From contig NZ_POSF01000018.1 in NCBI RefSeq assembly GCF_004343605.1, forward strand, positions 62,001 through 126,000: a stretch of DNA of 64,000 nt, written 5' to 3'. Below the pieces are notes generated by a model, which was not told where the DNA came from, ran no database searches, and was given only the letters and a program-made list of their open reading frames with translations. A program made the translations under genes and the position numbers. The stretch comes from Dehalobacter sp. 12DCB1. Its GTDB lineage: Bacteria; Bacillota; Desulfitobacteriia; Desulfitobacteriales; Syntrophobotulaceae. Positions 26,129 to 31,830 of the stretch are shown in pieces. Every line of letters begins with the position of its first letter. The first letter of the stretch is position 1.

Positions 26129-26160
26129 GAAGCTCCCGGACGCGGGAGCTTCTGTTATTT
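26129..26160 (+). terminator. Terminator following queH
   Basis: A perfect 10-bp stem, GAAGCTCCCG with CGGGAGCTTC, and a four-base loop, followed by TGTTATTTTA. Confidence 0.75.
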
Positions 26161-26266
26161 TATCCAATTATTTTTGACCGGTAGAAAATACACCATTGCA
26201 CATTCTTATACATATATTGCATCAAATACCAATTCATACCAATTATACAAGGGGGGTCTTGCGATT

Positions 26267-26407
26267 ATGGCTTACGAAGGTGCAGTTGCCGGTAATGTTG
26301 TAACAGGAGGCGCAGTTGGTGGTTGTTGCTGTACGCCAAATTTTTGCGGAATTGCTATTGTAACAGTGATTATTCTGCTCTTGATTGCGATGGGGATTTT
26401 ATTCTAA
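26267..26407 (+). CDS. YjcZ-like small sporulation membrane protein 1
   Basis: A 46-residue protein: a Gly/Ala/Val-rich head with GGCCCTPNFCG, then one hydrophobic helix, IAIVTVIILLLIAMGILF, at the very C-terminus. Length, glycine-rich head and terminal helix match the YjcZ family of tiny sporulation proteins, although those have Tyr-Gly repeats rather than the cysteine run seen here. AAGGGGGG lies before the ATG. A second such gene follows 50 bases later, so this is a tandem pair. Confidence 0.75.
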   Translation: MAYEGAVAGNVVTGGAVGGCCCTPNFCGIAIVTVIILLLIAMGILF

Positions 26408-26457
26408 GAACCCAATATCTTATTATTTAATCTGACTATAAGAGAGGTGAAAAATAA

Positions 26458-26595
26458 ATGTACGGTTATGGATGCTGCTGCAGAACTGCCCCGGTGGCTC
26501 CGGTTGCCCCAGTGGCTCCGGTATATGGCGGTGTAGGTGTAGGTATTATCGCGATTGCGATTCTTATCCTTATTGCTCTGGGTGTAATCTTCTAA
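26458..26595 (+). CDS. YjcZ-like small sporulation membrane protein 2
   Basis: A 45-residue protein reading MYGYGCCCRTAPVAP, a short Pro-Val-Ala repeat, a GGVGVG hinge and a terminal helix (IIAIAILILIALGVIF). It shares the three-cysteine run and the helix with its neighbour, so the two are paralogues, but its head is built of PVA units. AGAGAGGTG precedes the ATG. YjcZ-type proteins are expressed in the mother cell or spore envelope in Bacillus; the role is unknown. Confidence 0.75.
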   Translation: MYGYGCCCRTAPVAPVAPVAPVYGGVGVGIIAIAILILIALGVIF

Positions 26596-26612
26596 AAAAT
26601 TGTAAAACGAAT

Positions 26613-26680
26613 AAGAGGAGGACAAAAGTACGTATCTTTTGTCCTCCTCTTAATTGGGGACAAATACGTCACTTTGTCCC
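26613..26680. terminator. Two related hairpins after the YjcZ-like pair
   Basis: The first has perfect 16-base arms (AAGAGGAGGACAAAAG with its complement, 26613-26628 and 26636-26651). The second, at 26657-26680, is GGGACAAA-TACGTCAC-TTTGTCCC. Both share GACAAA and TACGT, suggesting one arose by copying the other. No long T-run follows, so they may stop transcription poorly or act as processing and stability elements. Confidence 0.6.
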
Positions 26681-26690
26681 TCGAGACCAC

Positions 26691-26786
26691 GATACTTTAT
26701 TTACTGTCAAAAAGCTTTAGAACCGGGAAGGAATTCCATAGTTTCTATGGAATAATTTAAATATACAGTCAGCATAATAAAGTATC
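26691..26786. promoter_or_regulatory. Cruciform-like leader of the CBS gene
   Basis: The outer arms GATACTTTATT (26691-26701) and AATAAAGTATC (26776-26786) are perfect. The next stem is ACTGT/ACAGT, and an inner hairpin ATTCCATAG-TTT-CTATGGAAT lies at 26733-26753. It ends 12 bases before the CBS start, inside or just before the 5' leader. Confidence 0.6.
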
Positions 26787-26798
26787 AGAGGTTTTACT

Positions 26799-27230
26799 AT
26801 GAAGAATGTTGCATTTTTTCTTATTCCGAAAAAAGATGTCATCTTTCTTAAAAAAAATGCTACGATGCGTCAGGCGCTTGAACGTATGGAGTACCATGGA
26901 TATGCCGCGATCCCTCTGGTGGATTCCAAGGGGCATTACGCGGGAACTGTAACAGAGGGCGACCTCCTTTGGAAGCTGAAGAATACCCCTGATCTCACGT
27001 TCGGCAACACGGAAAAAATACATCTGGATGAGATTGAACAACGTACCCAGAATGCACCCGTTTCGATCAATGCACAGATCAATGATCTTATTTCTAGGGC
27101 GATCCAGCAGAATTTTGTTCCCGTGATTGACGATCAGGGAATTTTTATCGGGATCGTTCGACGCCGCGAAATTATCGAATATTGTGCGAAACTACTAAAT
27201 GTAAATGCAGATAATCTTAGAATCATATAA
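26799..27230 (+). CDS. CBS-domain pair protein
   Basis: The 143-residue protein consists of two CBS motifs and nothing else. The first contains ATMRQALERMEYHGYAAIPLVD and GTVTEGDLLW; the second has SINAQINDLISRAIQQNFVPVID and GIVRRREIIEY. Stand-alone CBS pairs bind adenine nucleotides and regulate a partner protein by contact. No partner is obvious from the neighbourhood. The gene has a weak ribosome site (AGAGG) and a strikingly palindromic leader, which suggests control at the RNA level. Confidence 0.88.
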   Translation: MKNVAFFLIPKKDVIFLKKNATMRQALERMEYHGYAAIPLVDSKGHYAGTVTEGDLLWKLKNTPDLTFGNTEKIHLDEIEQRTQNAPVSINAQINDLISRAIQQNFVPVIDDQGIFIGIVRRREIIEYCAKLLNVNADNLRII

Positions 27231-27246
27231 AAAGGGAAATAATTTA

Positions 27247-27292
27247 AGGACGCTACCACTCCTTGCCAGCTATGGCAACACGGTAACGTCCT
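27247..27292. other. 46-base imperfect palindrome after the CBS gene
   Basis: AGGACG/CGTCCT, TACC/GGTA and TTGCCA-GCTA-TGGCAA nest in one stem. It lies between the CBS stop and the converging tatA stop. It has no T-run on either side, so it is not a classic terminator. Confidence 0.55.
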
Positions 27293-27331
27293 AAACATTT
27301 CTATATGGATCATGTGATTGCTGATAGAAGC

Positions 27332-27535
27332 TTATCCTTCTTTTTTCTCTTCAGTCGAATCCTTGGTTCCCTTGACGCTGTCTTCCAGATCATCGGTCGC
27401 GGACTTAAATTCTTTAATACCTTTGCCCATAGCTTTGCCCAATTCAGGAAGTTTCCCTGGGCCAAAAATAATCAACACAACGACTAAGATAATGACTAAT
27501 GTCATGGGAGCAATCATTCCAAAAATAGGTTGCAC
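27332..27535 (-). CDS. tatA: Twin-arginine translocase subunit TatA
   Basis: The 67-residue protein has one N-terminal helix ([18 protein letters not shown]), the [20 protein letters not shown] hinge and amphipathic helix typical of TatA, and a charged tail. The GTG start at 27535 is chosen because GGAGG is nine bases upstream. TatA oligomers form the pore through which folded, often cofactor-bearing, proteins cross the membrane. The tatB-like and tatC genes lie 2 kb further on in the same direction, separated by a protease gene and hepT. Confidence 0.92.
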   Translation of the reverse strand: MQPIFGMIAPMTLVIILVVVLIIFGPGKLPELGKAMGKGIKEFKSATDDLEDSVKGTKDSTEEKKEG

Positions 27536-27603
27536 TTCTGTCACCCTCCTTTTCATATTACTATATCATGAAATCTACAAAAAACCAATTTCTTTACCCT
27601 ACA

Positions 27604-28404
27604 TCATCCTATCGTAGAAAGAGAAAAATTACAAGTATTTTCGCCAGAAAACATGGATTGATAAACAAGATATAATTCCCAGATTAATCCCCATAATTCT
27701 CCTGAAGCCTCAGTTACGCAAATGCCCATCTCTTTAGCTTCAGCCCGGCCTATCGGATAACCGTGCGAAAAATAACCGTTTGTGAGGTTTTGCGTGACCA
27801 CTTTCACCTTTTCTTTATTATTTTTCAGCATATATTTGGAAAGCAGAGATTCGGCATATTGTCTGGAAGCCTTTAAGGCTTTCTCATAATCCCCAATCAG
27901 CCACGGATCAAGTTTATTCAAAACCGAATTGACGATGATTTCAGAGACCTCCGTATTCGAGTTGTTTTCTATGAGTTCTTCAATATATTCAAAGCAGCAG
28001 CGCAGGGCCTGGACCGGTATCCAGAAATCCTTATACAACGGATGCTTGACTAACGGGTCTATCGGCCCCAGCTCGGATATTGGGCCCATCACAACTTCAT
28101 CCGCTCCCAGAACAATCATTGAAGCTGCTGATTTCGCTGAAAAAGGAACAATGACTGAAAACTCTTCACAAAATTCTCTGATTAGCATGACAACCTTATA
28201 GGGTGTGTCAACCGCACCTCCATAGCTGTGCAGGAAAAGGTCAATTTTTGGGGTTCTTCCAATCTTATTCAATTCCTGATACAGCGGAACCAGAATTCCA
28301 TCGTCGAGAGGTGTATAAGAAAAATAGACAATAACTTTAGAATGCCGTATTTTTTCTATTTCTTCCAATAATGCTTTCCTTCTCTGGTCATTCAAAAAAT
28401 ACAC
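27604..28404 (-). CDS. ClpP-fold serine dehydrogenase proteinase family (SDH_sah)
   Basis: A 266-residue protein of the Clp/crotonase fold in the membrane-protease group. LFLHSYGGAVDTPYKVV (about 57-72) supplies the oxyanion glycines, and the nucleophile is Ser92 in FSAKSAASMIVLGADEVVMGP. Family members are assigned as serine proteases with possible roles in membrane protein quality control; the function in this genus is unknown. GTG 28404 is only two bases from AAGGAG, so TTG 28395 may be the true start. Confidence 0.85.
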   Translation of the reverse strand: MYFLNDQRRKALLEEIEKIRHSKVIVYFSYTPLDDGILVPLYQELNKIGRTPKIDLFLHSYGGAVDTPYKVVMLIREFCEEFSVIVPFSAKSAASMIVLGADEVVMGPISELGPIDPLVKHPLYKDFWIPVQALRCCFEYIEELIENNSNTEVSEIIVNSVLNKLDPWLIGDYEKALKASRQYAESLLSKYMLKNNKEKVKVVTQNLTNGYFSHGYPIGRAEAKEMGICVTEASGELWGLIWELYLVYQSMFSGENTCNFSLSTIG

Positions 28405-28474
28405 AGCTCCTTACTTAGTAATTCATGTATAATATACTATTTTTTACCATATCAATGGGTGTTTGTATCTCTTG

Positions 28475-28503
28475 AAAAAATAGCAAAAGCCGCTGCGGCG
28501 GCT
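28475..28503 (-). terminator. Terminator of the tat-hepT operon
   Basis: The minus strand reads AGCCGC-CGCA-GCGGCT, then TTTGCTATTTTTT, about 95 bases past the hepT stop. Confidence 0.8.
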
Positions 28504-28509
28504 CTTAAT

Positions 28510-28559
28510 GATAATTTAAGGTTGACGTGGTACTAGTACCACGTCAACCTTAAATTATC
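28510..28559. repeat. Perfect 50-bp palindrome
   Basis: Every base from 28510 to 28534 is complementary to 28559 to 28535. The half-arm begins GATAATTTAAGGTTGACG and the centre is TACTAGTA. It sits between the hepT stop and the hepT terminator, in the 3' untranslated region. Confidence 0.9.
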
Positions 28560-28596
28560 CATCATAACGTGAGTAGATTTTTCGCAACTTCGTATC

Positions 28597-29565
28597 TTAG
28601 TAGCTTCTCTCACCGATGAAATCAGCCAGCTCAATTAAAGCAGCCTTGGCCGGGATATCGGGGAGTTCTCGAAGGTTTGTTTTAGCTTTGACAATATACT
28701 GCTCAACCACTTTGCTGGATTTATCGATTCCGCCTGCCTGGATTATCAGCTGGATTGCCTCGGCTACTTCGGCATCCGTTTTCGTTTTCTGCCCCAAAAG
28801 CTCCTTTAATCTTTCTTTCTGCAGAGAATCCTTTAATGCAAAGATCATCGGCAGGGTAATGATCCCCTGGCGGATATCTCCTCCGACCGGTTTTCCCAGT
28901 TCTTTGGGATTTGCAGTTATATCAAGGATATCATCGACAATTTGAAACGCGAGACCGAGGTAATTACCGTACTTGCTCATCAGCCATATCTGTCTCGGAC
29001 TGGCATTCGATACTTTGGCACCTAATTTGCAGCATAAGCCGATCAGCAGCGCTGTTTTCCGCTGAATGCGATAAAGGTACTGCTTCAAGGTTTGTGTTGT
29101 ATCGTATGAGGACTTGATTTGCTGAATTTCACCCTGACACATTTCAATACAGACATCAGCTAAAATGCTGGATACCGCAGAATTATCAATCTTCACAATC
29201 AGTTCTAGGGCCTTAGCAAACAGGTAGTCCCCTGTCGCCATCGATACGGTATTTCCCCAGCCTGCGGTTAGGGTTGGACGTCCTCTGCGTGTAAGGGACG
29301 CATCGACAACATCATCGTGAATCAATGTTGCCATATGTATAAGTTCCAGGGCCATTGCAACAGGAAGAAGCTTCTCAAACCGGTAGTCAAAAAATTTCCC
29401 GGCAAGAAGCGTAAAACTCGGACGCAACCTCTTTCCGCCAGCTTGCAGAAGATAAAGACAAGTTTGCGAAAACATAGGATCATCGACATTAAGAAATTTA
29501 TCAAGTTCCTTTTCGACTTTTTTCAGATCTGCATTGATTTCTCTAAAAAATTTCTGACGTTTCAA
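28597..29565 (-). CDS. hepT: All-trans polyprenyl (heptaprenyl) diphosphate synthase
   Basis: A 322-residue trans-prenyltransferase. It has GGKRLRP (43-49), the first Asp-rich motif DDVVD (84-88), followed by RRGRPT, and the second Asp-rich motif DDILD (211-215). It condenses isopentenyl units to a long chain, most likely the menaquinone tail; chain length is inferred from HepT-like homologues. It is the last gene of an overlapping unit with tatC and tatB (three bases after the tatB stop, TTG start). A dead paralogue lies upstream of tatC. Confidence 0.93.
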   Translation of the reverse strand: MKRQKFFREINADLKKVEKELDKFLNVDDPMFSQTCLYLLQAGGKRLRPSFTLLAGKFFDYRFEKLLPVAMALELIHMATLIHDDVVDASLTRRGRPTLTAGWGNTVSMATGDYLFAKALELIVKIDNSAVSSILADVCIEMCQGEIQQIKSSYDTTQTLKQYLYRIQRKTALLIGLCCKLGAKVSNASPRQIWLMSKYGNYLGLAFQIVDDILDITANPKELGKPVGGDIRQGIITLPMIFALKDSLQKERLKELLGQKTKTDAEVAEAIQLIIQAGGIDKSSKVVEQYIVKAKTNLRELPDIPAKAALIELADFIGERSY

Positions 29566-29568
29566 CTA

Positions 29569-29892
29569 TTATTCACCCGCTTGCATGTCTTTCTGATTCT
29601 CTTGTTTATCGGGAGACGGTTCTTCAATTTCCTGATAGGAAAGAAGCTCTTCATCTTCCGCTATTTTTTTAGACTGAGCCGGTTTATCCTTAGGAGGATC
29701 TTCTTTCAAAGCATTTTGAATTAGACCGTTGGGAGCACTAAGCGCACCCCTAAATTCTCTGGTGACTTCATTGGTAAATTTTCGTACCTGAAATATTATT
29801 TTGCCCAAAGTCCTCGCCACAACGGGCAAATCCTCCGGCCCAAATAGAACGACAGCGATGACCAATATTAGCGCAATTTCAGTCATACTCAT
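29569..29892 (-). CDS. tatB: TatB-like twin-arginine translocase subunit
   Basis: The 107-residue protein has an N-terminal membrane helix (EIALILVIAVVLF), the FGPEDLPVVARTLGKII hinge with Glu and Pro typical of TatB rather than TatA, an amphipathic helix, and a long acidic Pro/Glu-rich tail. ATG 29892 overlaps the tatC stop by four bases with GGAGGGGG nine bases upstream. TatB with TatC forms the receptor for twin-arginine signal peptides. A longer in-frame extension inside tatC is not used. Confidence 0.88.
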   Translation of the reverse strand: MSMTEIALILVIAVVLFGPEDLPVVARTLGKIIFQVRKFTNEVTREFRGALSAPNGLIQNALKEDPPKDKPAQSKKIAEDEELLSYQEIEEPSPDKQENQKDMQAGE

Positions 29893-30674
29893 TGGTTCTG
29901 TCCCCCTCCCTCTTCGTTTTCGGAAGGCTGAAGTTCTTTTTTCTTTCTCGTAATAAGATAGCCCAGCCATATACTTAGTTCATAAAGCATGTATATTGGG
30001 CCTGCCATCAGTAGCTGGGTTAGAAGATCCGGTGTCGGGGATACGACTACGGTAAGTATAACAATGGCAAAAAAAGCCCATTTGCGAAATTTGGCAAGCG
30101 TTTTTGGAGACAAATGCCCGGTTCTCATCAGGAAAAGCAATACAACCGGTAGCTGAAATACTGCTCCGAAAGTCCCCATAAACGTTAAGATAAATTTCAG
30201 ATAAGAGGATTTGGTCACAAAAGGCGTAGAATCTACGGCTCCTCCTCCTGCAAGCAACAGGAACTTCAAACAGACCGGCAAAACAAGATAGTAGGCAAAA
30301 GCGGCACCGGCAATAAAAAGAATAAATGATGACGCAACGATGTAGTAAAGATATTTACGTTCGTTTTTTTTGAGACCCGGAAGTATAAAGCTCCAGATCT
30401 GCCACAATACAACGGGAAGGGCAATCATAATACCGGTTACTACCGATATTTGCAGCTTTACCATAATCGGCTCCATTGGAGTTGTGGTAATAAAGCTTAC
30501 TCCGGCCATTTCCGTGACAGGGTCTGCCAAAAAACCGTATACATAGTCGCTGAAAATATACCCGATAACCGTTCCGATAGCAATCGCATACAAAGAAATA
30601 AGAAATACTTTTCTTAATTCTTTAACATGTCCCAGAAGCGTCATTTCTACGTTTCTTTGTTTTCTCCGTTGCAC
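29889..30674 (-). CDS. tatC: Twin-arginine translocase subunit TatC
   Basis: The 261-residue integral membrane protein has six helices. It has the N-terminal MTLLGHVKELRKVFLIS segment and, near residue 60, a loop with TTPMEPIMVKLQ. Later VSPTPDLLTQLLMAGPIYMLYELSIWL matches the highly conserved TatC core. It recognises twin-arginine signal peptides. The start is GTG with GGAGG nine bases upstream. It is the first gene of a tatC-tatB-hepT unit, linking protein export with quinone-tail synthesis. Confidence 0.95.
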   Translation of the reverse strand: MQRRKQRNVEMTLLGHVKELRKVFLISLYAIAIGTVIGYIFSDYVYGFLADPVTEMAGVSFITTTPMEPIMVKLQISVVTGIMIALPVVLWQIWSFILPGLKKNERKYLYYIVASSFILFIAGAAFAYYLVLPVCLKFLLLAGGGAVDSTPFVTKSSYLKFILTFMGTFGAVFQLPVVLLFLMRTGHLSPKTLAKFRKWAFFAIVILTVVVSPTPDLLTQLLMAGPIYMLYELSIWLGYLITRKKKELQPSENEEGGGQNQ

Positions 30675-30783
30675 TATTTCGCTCCTCCATCAGCTAAATA
30701 TAAGCCATTAATTATTCTATCATGATATTTCAAGAATACCAAATATACTTTCCATGTTCTAGAAAAGTTTCTGATTCGCGTCA

Positions 30784-30809
30784 GACAAAAAAAACCTCAG
30801 GTCTGAGAT
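30784..30809 (-). terminator. Weak terminator before tatC
   Basis: The minus strand has CTCA-GACC-TGAG followed by GTTTTTTTTG. The stem is short but the T-run is good. It lies between the dead prenyl synthase gene and tatC, arguing for partly separate transcription. Confidence 0.45.
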
Positions 30810-30870
30810 TGATATTTAGCAATGTTTCTCAGTGGCTTGAGAGCTCCAAGATCTTCACGAAGGATATTTA

Positions 30871-31629
30871 TTATTGTAAGACTCCTGTACCGGCACGTTT
30901 ATTTCGCTCGATTTCCGCTGATAGAAATTCCATTAATTCCTGTAAAGGTTTGATCGGTAGATAATCGCGGATTTGAGCCAGGTTCTCTTCTGCTTTACTG
31001 AGATTTTCCTGTAATATTGAAGCACAGTCCGGCTCTTCCGAAGCTGCCCAGGCCATCCCTATACAGTACCCAAAGTTCTCCAGTTTATCTATATGCGTTT
31101 GGGGAATCCCAGAAAGTTTAGCACTGAGTTTCACAGCCAGCGCTGTCAGAGAAGCTCTTTCTTTCCCTAAGATCATGTTATATCCCTGGAAAGGGATACA
31201 CTTATTTTTATACCGCCAGCGTATCAGAATGCCTTCATTGATCGTCTTGATCAGTTTGACAAACTGGCTGGCATATGGAAATATATCTTCCTGACATACC
31301 TTCTTCAGAGTTTGTCCAAACATAAAATCCCCTGTCAGTACAGGAAACTGCCTGGCATGTTCGGACATATCCTCATCAGTAATCAGTTTATGAATATGAT
31401 GCGCCAAAAAAACATATTGAAAAACGGTTGCGAGGGAAAGAATAGTTTTGTTGATTTTTCCGGTCATGAAGCTTACAGACAAAACCAATGCCGGACTCAT
31501 ATACCTATCCAGATTATTCATCGGCAGCTTCAACAGATCATCAAGCGTTGATGAATTAAACTGCATTTCTTTATTCATTTCCGTTTCAACTGTTTTTAGT
31601 TCCGATTCAACGCTATAAACTTCGATCAC
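30871..31629 (-). CDS. Degenerate polyprenyl synthase homologue (likely non-catalytic)
   Basis: The 252-residue helical protein aligns with HepT through LSVSFMTGK, IHKLITDEDMSEHARQFPVLTGDFMFGQTL (HepT: IHDDVVD ... GDYLFAKAL), LTALAVKLSAKLSG and GYCIGMAWA. Both Asp-rich motifs are lost: DDVVD has become KLITD and DDILD has become a non-acidic or shifted stretch (ASEEPDC). The GGKRLRP box is absent. It cannot bind substrate magnesium in the usual way. It may be the regulatory partner of HepT, as HepS is in Bacillus; inference. GTG start with AGGGG upstream. Confidence 0.75.
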   Translation of the reverse strand: MIEVYSVESELKTVETEMNKEMQFNSSTLDDLLKLPMNNLDRYMSPALVLSVSFMTGKINKTILSLATVFQYVFLAHHIHKLITDEDMSEHARQFPVLTGDFMFGQTLKKVCQEDIFPYASQFVKLIKTINEGILIRWRYKNKCIPFQGYNMILGKERASLTALAVKLSAKLSGIPQTHIDKLENFGYCIGMAWAASEEPDCASILQENLSKAEENLAQIRDYLPIKPLQELMEFLSAEIERNKRAGTGVLQ

Positions 31630-31716
31630 CTTTGATTCCCCTCCAGAAATCCTAAGTTTTCCACATAGTTCTGTGTTATTTTACATTATTCGTGATTAAA
31701 AATAAAAATCCTGCCC

Positions 31717-31748
31717 TGTCGTTTCTGTCTATTATTCAAGAAACGACA
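31717..31748. promoter_or_regulatory. Inverted repeat upstream of the degenerate prenyl synthase gene
   Basis: Perfect arms TGTCGTTTCT and AGAAACGACA with a 12-base spacer lie about 90 bases upstream of the GTG start. It could be an operator or part of a terminator; no T-run follows on the minus strand. Confidence 0.4.
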
Positions 31749-31784
31749 TAATTCTATACATAATGTATGTATTGTATCAAGTAA

Positions 31785-31822
31785 ATAGACCTTTAGCAAT
31801 CCCGAGTCTGCCAAAGGTCTAT
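31785..31822. terminator. Terminator of the etf-oxidoreductase operon
   Basis: ATAGACCTTT and AAAGGTCTAT form a 10-bp stem, extended by GCA/TGC, just past the stop of the Fe-S oxidoreductase. The T-run is best on the plus strand (CTTTTTT), but the position fits the minus-strand operon. Confidence 0.6.
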
Positions 31823-31830
31823 CTTTTTTG

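Noticed and set aside
29893-29970. 26-codon N-terminal extension of TatB
   Set aside because: It reads through the end of tatC in another frame; ATG 29892 with GGAGGGGG gives a normal TatB start.
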